DNA of 40,608 nucleotides from Verrucomicrobiota bacterium (GCA_026397725.1 JAPLUI010000082.1:1-40608); one strand, 5' to 3'. Counted from the stretch's first letter, positions 16,239-24,632 are shown. Notes: a model not told the origin generated them from the letters alone. Made by a program: numbers and translations.

Positions 16239-16814
16239 TTAGTTGGCCGATGCGGTTTGCGCCACCGGCACGGTGGTGGCGAAGTTCAGCGCGACGATGC
16301 CGGACTGCGGTGCTCCGGGGAGCAGCAGCACGGGACCGGCCGCCGTCGCCGGTGCTGGCGCCGGGGTGGTCTCCTCTAGCGAAACCGCGACAGTGCTGTT
16401 AGGCGGCAGCTTGGCGGGGACGGCAAGCGTGAGCACCTTGGTTTCGTTAGGCTGCAATACCAGGGTCGGGTTGTGCTGCCACAACGATGTTGGCAGGCGC
16501 AGCACTCGCGACCAGGTGTCCGCCGGTGAGGAGGCGGTCATGGCGATGCGGACGGCGGCAGTGGCGGTTTCGTCCGTGGTGTTGACCGCCGTGAGTTCAA
16601 ACGTCGGCTCCTCGCCGGCGTTGAAAGTTCGGCCATCTGTCGTTGTCAGGGTCATCTCGATGCCGTGGGCGACCAGCTTGGGCTTCGTGATCTGGGTGGC
16701 GGCTTGCTCGCCGTCGTTGCCCGCATTCAGCACTCCCGACCAGAAGGTCATCACGGTGAGGGAGGCGGTGGCGAGGGCGGCTGTTGCTATAGTCATGAGG
16801 TCTTTCGTTTTCAT
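16239..16814 (-). CDS. Small exported Ig-like protein, partner of the deiminase gene
   Basis: The product is 191 residues from ATG 16814. A signal or anchor segment (MTIATAALATASLTVMTFWSGV) precedes a beta-rich domain of about 100 residues. That domain reads IEMTLTTTDGRTFNAGEEPT, FELTAVNTTDET, then LVLQPNETKVLTLAVP. This layout resembles BsuPI-like or other Ig-fold domains, though I do not claim a family. The end is rich in Ala and Pro. The open frame extends to 16976, but the signal peptide sets the start. The gene is 13 bp ahead of the deiminase gene on the same strand, so the pair is almost certainly cotranscribed. Confidence 0.65.
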   Translation of the reverse strand: MKTKDLMTIATAALATASLTVMTFWSGVLNAGNDGEQAATQITKPKLVAHGIEMTLTTTDGRTFNAGEEPTFELTAVNTTDETATAAVRIAMTASSPADTWSRVLRLPTSLWQHNPTLVLQPNETKVLTLAVPAKLPPNSTVAVSLEETTPAPAPATAAGPVLLLPGAPQSGIVALNFATTVPVAQTASAN

Positions 16815-16976
16815 AATATCTGTCGATTGGGTGGTGGTTGCTGGTGATGCCCAACTCGTGGCTGAGCAAGCAAAGTGTAACACCGCGTGCCCGGGCGTAA
16901 GTAACGGCCGTGTAAAATCCACTCCCCCGCTTTGCGCCGTGCAACCGGTAGGGCGGCACGGCTGCGGGCCGCCCAC

Positions 16977-17308
16977 ATCGCCGCCCGCCCGGGCGGGGTG
17001 AAGGCGCGGTGGATGGACGGCATGGGAGCTGTGGTTGCAGTCACCGGCGGGCTGAAGTCCGCGCTCCGTTTCGAGAAATGCGCTTCTGCGGAAATGCCCG
17101 CATTGAAGCTGCTGTTCCCGGCCATGGCGAAGGTTACCGACGCTTCATGGCCGATCACGCCCGCAAGCTCAGAACCAGCTACCCCTGCCTGCTGCGGCCC
17201 TATCATGAACTCAAGGCCCTGTTCAGTCCCACCCTCGATGCGATGTGCGAAGTGTCAAGTGGGCTCCTGATTGTTTGTCTGACCCATAGTGCGACCCATA
17301 GTGCGACC
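16977..17308. other. Stretch without a recognisable gene
   Basis: I see no convincing coding sequence here. Short frames exist on the plus strand but show no family pattern. The only structure is a small tandem repeat at 17278-17307 (CCATAGTGCGA twice), directly before the first leader cassette. Confidence 0.5.
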
Positions 17309-17735
17309 CTGACCTCCCTTGGCGAGGCGATGGAGCGCTGGCTTCAAGGAGCGTGGGCGTCTCGCCCACATTGGCCAATGAGTGGCGAAAGCGCGTGCTA
17401 CGTCACCTTGCTTTCGCTTGCCATTGGCGGCGGGCGAGCCGCCCTCGCTCCTTGAAAAGCACCGCACTCATCGGCCCCATCATCCTCCCCTTCCGGTTCC
17501 ACCCGTTCACGCTCACGAAATCGCCCGCCGCTGTGCCGCCGCCTGCGCCACTGTCACTCGCCATGAACCACCCCCTCGCTCCCATCCTGGGCCTCGCCTT
17601 GCTCATGCTCCCGGCGGCCGCCCGCGCGGCGCGGATGCCACCGCCGAAGGCTGGCGCATCACAACAGTGAGAACGGGCGGGACGGTCAGTGATGACGTCA
17701 AGCAGCGTTCTGATTGCTTCTCTGACACCTAATCT
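17309..17735 (+). repeat. Leader cassette, copy 1 (REP-like palindrome plus 5' end of a secreted gene)
   Basis: The cassette begins CTGACCTCCCTTGG and contains a 120-bp imperfect palindrome (17341-17460). Its ends are CTTCAAGGAGCG and CGCTCCTTGAAAAG, with inner GC-rich arms. About 100 bp of C-rich leader follow, then an ATG and signal peptide, then a short tail ending TCTGACACCTAATCT. A nearly identical cassette is at 24182-24632, and a shorter one follows immediately at 17739. The leader and signal-peptide part match the 5' end of the intact gene at 19020. Confidence 0.85.
17563..17670 (+). pseudogene. Signal-peptide remnant of the SUMF1/lectin gene family, copy 1
   Basis: ATG 17563 opens 35 codons, beginning MNHPLAPILGLALLMLPAAA and ending RAARMPPPKAGASQQ. 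This aligns with the signal peptide of the intact gene at 19020 ([20 protein letters not shown]). After the signal the similarity stops. In the next frame the DNA reads ADATAEGWRITTVRTGG and ends SDCFSDT, which looks like a fragment of another part of a coding region. The piece is therefore a gene that lost its whole interior. I think it is not functional. Confidence 0.7.
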
Positions 17736-17738
17736 CCG

Positions 17739-17992
17739 GCTTCAAGGAGCGTGGGCGTCTCGCCCACATTGGCCAATGAGTGGCGAAAACGCGTGCTACG
17801 TCACCTTGCTTTCGCTTGCCATTGGCGGCGGGCGAGCCGCCCTCGCTCCTTGAAAAGCAGCCCCGGGCGCAATGTCTTGGCAGACCTCAACCATCGGCCC
17901 ATCATCCTCCCCTTCAGGTTCCACCCGTTCACGCTCACGAAATCGCCCGCCGCTGTGCCGCCGCCTTCCCCTCTGTCACTCGCCATGAACGA
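17739..17992 (+). repeat. Leader cassette, copy 2 (palindrome plus leader, truncated at the ATG)
   Basis: It starts three bases after copy 1 ends. The 120-bp palindrome (17739-17858) differs from copy 1 by one base (GCGAAAACG for GCGAAAGCG). The leader then follows up to CTGTCACTCGCCATGAAC. There it stops and unrelated sequence begins (GATTGAG), so this copy contains no signal peptide. Confidence 0.85.
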
Positions 17993-18040
17993 TTGAGTCC
18001 ACCGCACCACGAACGGGGACGTGGAATTCAAAGAAGGACG

Positions 18041-18670
18041 TTAACGAGCGGCTCGGTGTGACGCCTTGTTCGATATCTTGGAGGCTATATGATCGGATGC
18101 GGATTGGAGGCGGTGAATCAATTTCCTTCCGCAACCATGTCTAACTATACATTCATACATACTCGGCGGCATTCCGATGATGGTCTGAATGTCATTCATC
18201 AGCTTTCCGGTATTCCTGTAAAATTCTTCAAACTCAGATTTAAGGAAGGAAGGAATGGGCTTCTTGCCAGAATCAATGTGGTTCGTATCGTAATCAAGGT
18301 GCGAAACCAGCTGATTCCTAGGATCAGTAAAGTTGTAAGCTCTTGTTTTTATGTCCTGCAACCGCAGGTGTAATTCGTCTGCTTCTGGGTGTCCATCCGA
18401 TTTGAGAACGGCAATAAGCGTGAAAATAGTGAGATTGGACTTCTTTCCTGTCGTCTCTGGATCCAGCAATCTAGATACTGCTACCGAAATATAATTTAGA
18501 TAAATTATGTATAAATCGCCAAAAAACGCAGAATCTGAATCCGATAAAAGCTGTCGTGTGGCGGAATCACCTCGATACAAACGTTCGTAGGTAGAGTATG
18601 CGGAGTTGAGTTCTACGATTTCGTTATCCAAAACTGCTATCAAGGATTCGGCGTCCATAGTGGTGCTCAT
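18041..18670 (-). CDS. HEPN-domain protein, AbiU2-like (possible abortive-infection RNase)
   Basis: The product is 209 residues from ATG 18670 (an upstream start at 18721 would add 17 residues without clear homology). It is all-helical by appearance. It resembles the HEPN domain of AbiU2-type phage-defence proteins. The HEPN motif is visible as Arg118-Asn-Q-L-V-S-His124 (R, polar residue, His within the R-x4-6-H spacing), which is the RNase active site of active HEPN proteins. The gene is far lower in GC than its neighbours (AT-rich codons throughout), pointing to recent transfer. No partner nucleotidyltransferase is next to it. Antiviral function is inference. Confidence 0.6.
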   Translation of the reverse strand: MSTTMDAESLIAVLDNEIVELNSAYSTYERLYRGDSATRQLLSDSDSAFFGDLYIIYLNYISVAVSRLLDPETTGKKSNLTIFTLIAVLKSDGHPEADELHLRLQDIKTRAYNFTDPRNQLVSHLDYDTNHIDSGKKPIPSFLKSEFEEFYRNTGKLMNDIQTIIGMPPSMYECIVRHGCGRKLIHRLQSASDHIASKISNKASHRAAR

Positions 18671-18924
18671 TTGTTTATCAGACTTTTGTTCACCACCCGG
18701 TCGGTTTTGGGGGCAGCACAACGACCCGGAAGGGTGGAGTTCGGCGACGGTCGGTCATGGCGGGACGATAGCCCCATCATGCTGGCGAACCAAGCAAAAC
18801 ATTCCGGAATTTCATCGGCGGCACAATAGATGCCACGCGCAGATTGCTGAACCTCCCCGAATCAATCTGCCGTGCGCGAGTGAGCCCAGCGAAAGGGTTG
18901 AGCGGTAATGTCTTGGTTTTGGGT

Positions 18925-19019
18925 GGGCATCGGACATCATTCGGCGGTTCCGCTTCCGCCCATTAACGATCATGAAAACGCCCGCCTCTGTTCCGCCGTC
19001 TTCCCCACTGTCATTCGCC
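18925..19019 (+). promoter_or_regulatory. Leader of the SUMF1/lectin gene, homologous to the three cassettes
   Basis: The 95 bp before ATG 19020 align with the leader parts of the cassettes: GGTTCCGCTTCCGCCC against GGTTCCACCCGTTCACG, GAAAACGCCCGCCTCTG against GAAATCGCCCGCCGCTG, and CCCACTGTCATTCGCCATGA against CCTCTGTCACTCGCCATGA. The region is pyrimidine-rich and has no Shine-Dalgarno sequence. It carries an in-frame ATG at 18972 that the cassettes lack, so 19020 is the better start. No palindrome precedes this copy. Confidence 0.7.
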
Positions 19020-20210
19020 ATGAGAAACAATCTCGCTCGCGCCCTGGGCCTCGCTTTGCTCCTGCTCCCGACTGCCGCCCGCGCGGCGGACCCGGTGGTC
19101 TCCAACCTCAGCGCCGCCCAACGCGCCGGGACGAAGCTGGTGGACATCACCTACAACGTGACGGCGGATACGCCGACGGTGATTGTCTCGCTGGAGATTT
19201 CCAGCGATGGCGGGACCACCTTCAGCGTCCCGGCCAACACCGTGAGCGGGGCGATCGGGACCGGGGTGGGAACCGGCACTGGCAAAACCATCACCTGGGA
19301 CGCCGGCGCGGACTGGAGCGGCCAATACAGTACGCAGATGCGGTTCAAGGTGACGGCGACCGATACTCCGGTCGGCTTTTCCCTCATCCCCGCCGGGGCC
19401 TTCACGATGGGGGACTCGTTGGATGGTGAATCCAGTGCCCTGCCGACCCGGACAGTGACCTTGAGTGCCTTTTACATGGGTCGGCAAGAAGTGACCAAGG
19501 CGGAGTGGGACGCGGTGAGAACGTGGGCGGTCAGCCACGGCTACACGGATTTGGCGACTGGTGCTGGCAAGGCGGGCAATCACCCGGTGCAAACCGTATC
19601 CTGGTGGGATGTGATCAAATGGTGCAATGCCCGGAGCGAGCTAGATGAACTCACGCCCTACTACACGGTGAGCGGAGCAGTCATGAAAACCGGCACCACC
19701 GTGCCGACCGTTAACTGGGCCGCCAATGGCTACCGCCTGCCGACGGAAGCCGAGTGGGAAAAGGCGGCACGAGGCGGTCTCAGCGGGAAACGCTTCCCCT
19801 GGGGTGACACCATCTCTCACACCCAAGCGAATTTCCAAAATATCGGTGGCGAGACCTATCAGACCGAAACCACGGGTTATCATCCGACTTACGCCACGGG
19901 CGGCTATCCCTACACCTCGCCGACGGGGAGTTTCGCGGCGAACGGCTATAGGCTGTATGACATGGCGGGAAACGTTAAGGAGTGGTGCTGGGACTGGCAT
20001 GGCACTTACGCTTCCGGCGCACAGGTCGACCCGCGTGGTGCGGCTTCGGGCTTGGGCCGGGTGGCCCGGGGGGGGGCGATTGGTACGGCTACGCGAGCAA
20101 CTGCCGCGTGGCTCAACGCTACGACTCCATCCCGGACGGCTCCGACATCGACATGGGGTTCCGCCTTGCCCGCAGTTCAGGCTCAGTCAGTGGCACTGGC
20201 TTTGTCGTGA
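19020..20210 (+). CDS. SUMF1 (formylglycine-generating-enzyme-like) surface protein, N-terminal part
   Basis: From ATG 19020 there is a signal peptide ([20 protein letters not shown]), then a beta-rich domain with Gly/Thr-rich loops. From about residue 119 to 350 follows a SUMF1/FGE-sulfatase domain ([69 protein letters not shown]). This fold is related to C-type lectins. In many PVC proteins it is a binding or structural module and not a true sulfatase activator. The domain is cut short: at the nine-G run (20068-20076) the frame shifts. The remaining 44 codons of this frame ([13 protein letters not shown] onwards) are out of frame and the stop at 20210 is premature. The natural continuation, [11 protein letters not shown] to MGFRLAR, is in the frame that goes on to 22108. 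I regard both pieces as one gene. Confidence 0.75.
   Translation: MRNNLARALGLALLLLPTAARAADPVVSNLSAAQRAGTKLVDITYNVTADTPTVIVSLEISSDGGTTFSVPANTVSGAIGTGVGTGTGKTITWDAGADWSGQYSTQMRFKVTATDTPVGFSLIPAGAFTMGDSLDGESSALPTRTVTLSAFYMGRQEVTKAEWDAVRTWAVSHGYTDLATGAGKAGNHPVQTVSWWDVIKWCNARSELDELTPYYTVSGAVMKTGTTVPTVNWAANGYRLPTEAEWEKAARGGLSGKRFPWGDTISHTQANFQNIGGETYQTETTGYHPTYATGGYPYTSPTGSFAANGYRLYDMAGNVKEWCWDWHGTYASGAQVDPRGAASGLGRVARGGAIGTATRATAAWLNATTPSRTAPTSTWGSALPAVQAQSVALALS
20068..20076 (+). repeat. Nine-G homopolymer at the frameshift of the SUMF1/lectin gene
   Basis: Nine consecutive G follow CC in the codons for VARGG. Seven or ten G would join the two frames into one protein of about 1030 residues. Nine gives a truncated protein. 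Such tracts are typical sites of slipped-strand phase variation, but also of sequencing error. Confidence 0.85.
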
Positions 20211-22108
20211 CGTCCAATGTGGTGGTGGACATCCGCGCCAAGGTGACCATCTCCACCACCGCCGAGCACGGCACGGTGACCGGTGCGGGTGACTACACGC
20301 CCGGCAGCACCGCCACTCTCACCGCCACCGCCGCACCGGGCTATGTATTCACCACTTGGTCCGGCGATGCCAGCGGCACGACGAATCCGCTCAGCCTGGT
20401 CATGGACAGCGCCAAGACCGTCACCGCCAAGTTTGCCCCGGACACCACCGACGGCGATGGCGACGGCCTGAGCGCCTGCCTCGAAGCGGTCGTTTACGGC
20501 ACCGACCCCGCGCTCTCGGACACGGATGGCGACGGTCTAACCGACGGGTGGGAAATCGGACTTGGCCGCTTCTCTACCATTGCCGGATCCTTCACCTGGG
20601 CGCAAGCCCACGCCGATGCCCACGCACGCGGCGGCGAACTCGCGTGTTTCCCCACCGCTGACCGCTGGAACCGTGCCATGGAATCGCTGGGTGCCAACGC
20701 GCTCGACAGTTATACCGGCCTCTGGATCGGCGCGAGCGATGCAACGACGGAAGGCACTTGGACCTGGGTGAACGGCGAGCCCTTCTCTTTCACCCAATGG
20801 GCGACCAGCAGGCCGAGCACCACGCCCGGCAACACCTTGGACGATGTCGAGGTGAGCGGCGGGGGCGGCGCGGAAATCGGCAAGTGGTATGACCGCAGCG
20901 CCACCACCATCCGCGACGGCTACATCCTTGAAACCGGCTATGCCACCGATCCGCTTGTGGCGGACGCGGACGGCGACGGCCTCAACGACGGCGCGGAACA
21001 AGCCGCTGGCTCGAATCCGTTCATGGCCGACACCGATGGTGATGGTCTAACCGACGCACAGGAGGTCAACCTCACCCACACCAATCCCAAACTCGCCGAC
21101 AGCAATGGCAACGGCACCAGCGACGCCCAGGAAGATCCGGATGGCGACGGCTTGACCAACCTCGCCGAGGTCACCCAATACGGCACGGACCCGTTGAATG
21201 CTGACACAGACGGCGATGGTGTCAATGACGGCGCGGAGATCTACTATGCGGGTAGTTTCTACCAACTCGTGCCAGGCTCGTTCACCTATCCGCAGGCCGT
21301 GGCCGATGCCGCTACCAAACGTGGAAGGGTCGCGAGTTTCCCGAATGCCACCGATTACTCGCGGATGGCTGCCAAGGCCCGCCAGATGACCCAGGGCTAC
21401 CTGTGGCTCGGCTTGTCCGATGCCGCGTCCGAAGGCACTTGGCTGTGGAGCAACGGCACCACCGCGACTTACAACCGTTGGCTGACAGGCCAACCCAATG
21501 GCGGCGCAACCGAGAATCAAGTCGTCATCATGGAAAACTCCATGCAGTGGGCGGATGCGGCGGAGGATTTTGTTACTGCCGGATATATCTTCGAGCGGGT
21601 CGGCCTCGATCCGCTCGCGGCGGACACCGACGCCGACGGCTTGACCGATGGGCAGGAACTCACCACCACCCACACCAGCCCGGTGCTGGACGACACCGAT
21701 GGCGACGGGCTGCTGGATGGCGCGGAAGTCAACACCTACCACTCCAACCCGCTCCTGGTGGACACCGACGGCGACGGCCTCAGCGACCGCATTGAAGTCG
21801 AGGTCTATCACACCAATCCTTCCCTCAAGGACAGCGACGGTGACGGCTTCGACGATTTGTTCGAGGTCAACACCGGCTTCGACCCCGCGCTGGCCAGCAG
21901 CACGCCGGACGCGCTCTCGACCATCCGCACCGCCGTCGAGTTCCGCTTCAACGCCGCCACCGGCGTGAGCTACCGGATCGAGGCCTCGACGGACTTCGAC
22001 CAATGGGACACCATCGAAACCGACATCATCGGTCAGAGCGCGGTCGTCACCCGCTTCTACTCCACTGAGAACATGCCGCAGCGGTATTTCCGGGTGCGCC
22101 GGAATTGA
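20075..22108 (+). CDS. SUMF1/lectin surface protein, C-terminal part (InlB repeat, TSP3 and C-type lectin domains)
   Basis: This continues the gene at 19020 after the G9 tract and has no good start of its own. It begins with the end of the SUMF1 domain ([21 protein letters not shown]). Next are an InlB B-type repeat (20230-20445; [20 protein letters not shown] and [10 protein letters not shown]) and thrombospondin type 3 calcium repeats ([12 protein letters not shown]). Then comes a C-type lectin domain (20575-20945; [39 protein letters not shown]), more TSP3 repeats and a second lectin domain (21243-21600; [34 protein letters not shown]). TSP3 repeats and a tail ([24 protein letters not shown]) finish the chain. 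QPN in the second lectin domain is at the place of the sugar-determining EPN/QPD motif. It is probably an adhesin. Confidence 0.78.
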   Translation, partial: GDWYGYASNCRVAQRYDSIPDGSDIDMGFRLARSSGSVSGTGFVVTSNVVVDIRAKVTISTTAEHGTVTGAGDYTPGSTATLTATAAPGYVFTTWSGDASGTTNPLSLVMDSAKTVTAKFAPDTTDGDGDGLSACLEAVVYGTDPALSDTDGDGLTDGWEIGLGRFSTIAGSFTWAQAHADAHARGGELACFPTADRWNRAMESLGANALDSYTGLWIGASDATTEGTWTWVNGEPFSFTQWATSRPSTTPGNTLDDVEVSGGGGAEIGKWYDRSATTIRDGYILETGYATDPLVADADGDGLNDGAEQAAGSNPFMADTDGDGLTDAQEVNLTHTNPKLADSNGNGTSDAQEDPDGDGLTNLAEVTQYGTDPLNADTDGDGVNDGAEIYYAGSFYQLVPGSFTYPQAVADAATKRGRVASFPNATDYSRMAAKARQMTQGYLWLGLSDAASEGTWLWSNGTTATYNRWLTGQPNGGATENQVVIMENSMQWADAAEDFVTAGYIFERVGLDPLAADTDADGLTDGQELTTTHTSPVLDDTDGDGLLDGAEVNTYHSNPLLVDTDGDGLSDRIEVEVYHTNPSLKDSDGDGFDDLFEVNTGFDPALASSTPDALSTIRTAVEFRFNAATGVSYRIEASTDFDQWDTIETDIIGQSAVVTRFYSTENMPQRYFRVRRN

Positions 22109-22193
22109 GAGAGCAGCGGGGGGCATGGAGAGGCGGTTGCCGCTGAGGATTTTGCACTTCCATCCGGCGAATCTCGTGCTATCGCATGCATCC

Positions 22194-22417
22194 ATGCAAA
22201 GCCTGTGCGATCCAATTCCCAAACTCTCCACCGCTGAAAAGCTGGTGACAATGGAGGCCACTTATGGAGGAGCTTGCACGAGACGTTTGAGGAATCCGCA
22301 CCTCCCGCTTGGCATCGTGAACTTCTGGAACAACGGATGGACCTGATCCAATCCGGACCGGCGATCTATCAGGACTGGCGCCAAGTCGAAAATGAACTGA
22401 GAGCACGAACGGCGTGA
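22194..22417 (+). pseudogene. Frameshifted addiction-module antitoxin
   Basis: From ATG 22194 the reading starts MQSLCDPIPKLSTAEKLVTM then EA, typical of the 'putative addiction module component' antitoxins. Right after ATGGAGGCC the frame breaks. Dropping two bases (AC at about 22262) restores LWRSLHETFEESAPPAWHRE, LLEQRMDLIQSG, then IYQDWRQVENELRARTA and a stop at 22415-22417. A full antitoxin of about 74 residues is thus interrupted by a single small indel. No RelE/ParE-type toxin is recognisable downstream. It is dead or mis-sequenced at one site. Confidence 0.7.
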
Positions 22418-22529
22418 TGGTTTCCCGGTCCCAAAATTGATGGCTGCGGGTGATCATCAAGGTGATCGTGGCGGTGGTGGGCGGACAGCCACCGAAGCAT
22501 TTTGAGAGGACTCTCCAAACGCAGCCGCT

Positions 22530-23723
22530 TCAGCCCTTTCTCCAGTCCACCCCCGGCATGATTCGGTGCATGAACTCGTCGAACAGGGGTACTGTGAAAG
22601 CGGTATCCCCATGGCTCGGACTCCAAATCATCCCTTTGCCGATCAACTGGTTTCGAGTCGGTCCCAGGGCCGTTACCTCGCGCGTCAATTGCTCGGCAAT
22701 GTCGCCGGAGCGGTGCGGGCCGGGACCCAGTTCGGCCATCGCCCGCAGATATCGTTTCTCCAACGGGGTCAACCGATCGAAGCGAACGCGAAAGAAACTT
22801 TCATCGAGTGCGGCAACGGCACAGGTCGAGGCCAGTTCGACGTCTTGCAGCGTGATGGGAGACGCCGCTGCCGTGTCCCAGGCGTGCTTCCCCCATTCCT
22901 GCAAGAAGTAGGGATAGCCATGCGTCTTTTGGACGATGCGTTCCAAAGCCTCTTCGTCCACTGTCACGCCTTCCGCTGCCGCAGGCTTGGTGATCGCCGT
23001 TCGCGCAGCCGGTGGCGGGAGCGGACCGATCTCCGGAAAATCGAAGAGGCGTTCGGCATAGGATTTCGCCCGGCCCATCCGGCCCCGCAACTGCGGCAGT
23101 CCCGCACCGACCACCACCACCGGCAAACGGCGCTGGGCGGCGCGATGCAACGCCGTAATGAGCGCCGCCAGTTCGTCTCCCTCGACGTATTGTAGCTCGT
23201 CAACGAACATCGCCAACGCCGTGGCGGCTTTCTGCGCGGCCGCGCCAGCCGCTTCCAGCAACGCCTGCAAATCGTGCTCCAGATCCCCGTTGTCAGCCAA
23301 CCCCGGCTCCGGGTCAAAGTCAAAGCCCACCTCGATGTCCTGATACTTCACCTTTAACGACTTGGCAAAACCCGCCAGCCCGCGCAGAGCACGCTGTGCC
23401 AGATCCCTGGCTTGTTCGTTCCGCGACAGCCGCAACAATGCCTGGCGCAATTGCGGGGCCAAAATGGCCGGCAGCGACCGGCTCTCGGGGGCCTCCACCC
23501 GCAAGGTGTGGATCCCCGCCGCTTCCGCATCTTCCCTCATGCGGTCGAGCAACACCGTTTTGCCAACCCCCCGCAGACCGACCATCAAGATGCTCTTCGC
23601 AGGCCTGCCAAGTCGCGTTCGTGCCAATGCGACACGAACGGATTCGCGCAGTTCATCGCGGCCTGCCAACTCGGGCGGTGGCGTGCCGGCACCGGGTGCA
23701 AAGGGGTTGGTTACTGGGTCCAT
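22530..23723 (-). CDS. AAA/P-loop ATPase of the ORC/Cdc6-like type
   Basis: The product is 397 residues. It begins MDPVTNPFAPGAGTPPPELA and GRDELRE, the usual entry to this class. The Walker A motif is GLRGVGKT (residues 49-56) and Walker B is AMFVDELQY (Asp175, Glu176). VVVVGAGLPQL looks like a sensor-1 strand. HGYPYFLQEWGKHAWD and the C-terminal part (LTPLEKRYLRAMAELG, SGDIAEQL, LIGKGMIW) suggest a winged-helix domain. Such stand-alone ATPases are often plasmid- or island-associated with unknown role. It is divergent from a small RHH gene across an AT-rich gap of 83 bp. Confidence 0.78.
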   Translation of the reverse strand: MDPVTNPFAPGAGTPPPELAGRDELRESVRVALARTRLGRPAKSILMVGLRGVGKTVLLDRMREDAEAAGIHTLRVEAPESRSLPAILAPQLRQALLRLSRNEQARDLAQRALRGLAGFAKSLKVKYQDIEVGFDFDPEPGLADNGDLEHDLQALLEAAGAAAQKAATALAMFVDELQYVEGDELAALITALHRAAQRRLPVVVVGAGLPQLRGRMGRAKSYAERLFDFPEIGPLPPPAARTAITKPAAAEGVTVDEEALERIVQKTHGYPYFLQEWGKHAWDTAAASPITLQDVELASTCAVAALDESFFRVRFDRLTPLEKRYLRAMAELGPGPHRSGDIAEQLTREVTALGPTRNQLIGKGMIWSPSHGDTAFTVPLFDEFMHRIMPGVDWRKG

Positions 23724-23806
23724 GCGGCTACTTTATATGAAGTTTGCCCGAATTGCAAAAGTTTTGTAATTTTCCTAATTTCCATCAAATGGATGGGCTT
23801 TGCGGG
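23724..23806. promoter_or_regulatory. AT-rich divergent promoter region
   Basis: The 83 bp between the ATPase start (minus strand) and the RHH start (plus strand) are clearly AT-rich (TTGCAAAAGTTTTGTAATTT and CCTAATTTCCATCAAAT). This contrasts with the GC-rich surroundings. It is the only place for the promoters of both genes. I could not fix individual -35/-10 elements or an operator. Confidence 0.45.
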
Positions 23807-23965
23807 ATGTCGAAACTTTCCGGCAAGGCGAGGAGGATCCATATCTCGCTGCCCGAGCGGCTGCTGGTGCAGATCGATTCGTTCGCCGCCCGCCAAGGTG
23901 AATCACGCTCGGGCTTGCTGGCGCACGCCGCCTTGGAGTACGTGGCTGCACACGACGCACGATAA
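23807..23965 (+). CDS. Ribbon-helix-helix (CopG/HicB C-terminal-like) protein
   Basis: The product is 52 residues. RRIHISLPERLLVQIDSFA then ARQGESRSGLLAHAALEYVA is a ribbon-helix-helix DNA-binding fold. It is very like the C-terminal part of HicB antitoxins but without their N-terminal domain, and there is no HicA or other toxin beside it. An upstream ATG at 23744 would add 21 residues with no homology. As RHH dimers usually bind their own promoter, it may control the divergent ATPase gene. That is inference. Confidence 0.62.
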   Translation: MSKLSGKARRIHISLPERLLVQIDSFAARQGESRSGLLAHAALEYVAAHDAR

Positions 23966-24181
23966 AGCAACCAGCCGGTTTGGGTTGCTGTCGCTGGCGG
24001 ATCCCGGACGAAATGAGCACGGCGGGGGAGAGGCAGGAGTGACGATTTTGGCAGAATCTCCTTGCGATGACAGCAGGGAGGTGGTTGATTCCGCCAATGA
24101 AAGTGGCCACCAGCACGCTCCGCCAGTTGAAATGAGTTTGCTCTTGAAGTTGCTCCCCTCTGTTCCTCCCTCCGCCGCTCG
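23966..24181. other. Stretch without a recognisable gene
   Basis: Nothing convincing on either strand. TTGGCAGAATCTCC at about 24048 faintly resembles the inner repeat of the MITE at 13035, but the match is too short to use. Confidence 0.4.
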
Positions 24182-24632
24182 CTGACCTCCCTTGGCGAGG
24201 CGATGGAGCGCCGGCTTCAAGGAGCGTGGGCGTCTCGCCCACATTGGCCAATGAGTGGCGAAAGCGCGTGCTACGTCACCTTGCTTTCGCTTGCCATTGG
24301 CGGCGGGCGAGCCGCCCTCGCTCCTTGCAAAGCAGCCCCGGGCGCAATGTCTTGGCAGGCCGCACTCATCGGCCCATCATCCTCCCCTTCAGGTTCCACC
24401 CGTTCGCGCTCACGAACCCCCCCGCCGCTGTGCCGCCGCCTTCCCCTCTGTCACTCGCCATGAACCACCCCCTCGCTCCCATCCTGGGCCTCGCCTTGCT
24501 CATGCTCCCGGCGGCCGCCCGCGCGGCGCGGATGCCGCCGCCGAAGGCTGGCGCATCACAACAGGGAGAACGGGCGGGACGGTCGGTGATGACGTCAAGC
24601 AGCGTTCTGATTGCTTCTCTGACACCTAATCT
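24182..24632 (+). repeat. Leader cassette, copy 3 (palindrome, leader, signal peptide, tail)
   Basis: It begins CTGACCTCCCTTGG and has the 120-bp palindrome at 24214-24333. The leader follows (with the insertion GCAGCCCCGGGCGCAATGTC also seen in copy 2), then the signal-peptide remnant from ATG 24460 and the tail ending GACACCTAATCT. It is nearly identical to copy 1 except for the leader insertion. Right at the end, at 24633, it joins the esterase remnant (TGGGCGCAGTGGTTGCC). Confidence 0.85.
24460..24632 (+). pseudogene. Signal-peptide remnant of the SUMF1/lectin gene family, copy 3
   Basis: ATG 24460 encodes the same MNHPLAPILGLALLMLPAAA signal as copy 1. Here the frame does not stop at GASQQ, because GTGA of copy 1 is GGGA. 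It runs on without homology into the esterase remnant up to 24801 in the wrong frame. Also a gene without its interior. Confidence 0.68.

Noticed and set aside
16977..17308. Possible transposase remnant before cassette 1
   Set aside because: One frame has an Arg/His-rich stretch that could suggest it, but no catalytic motif or end repeats could be identified.
17353..17458. Frames beginning MGVSPTLANEWRKRV in all three palindrome copies
   Set aside because: They lie in the palindrome itself and recur only because the DNA is repeated. No ribosome site or family is seen.
17309..17992. CRISPR array
   Set aside because: The repeats are 120 bp or more, palindromic, only two in a row, and carry leader sequence. 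There are no short regular repeats with unique spacers and no cas genes.
19377..20190. Diversity-generating retroelement with the SUMF1 domain as variable protein
   Set aside because: The lectin-type fold and its end are typical targets of such elements. However, no reverse transcriptase, template repeat or A-specific variation between copies is found in the window.
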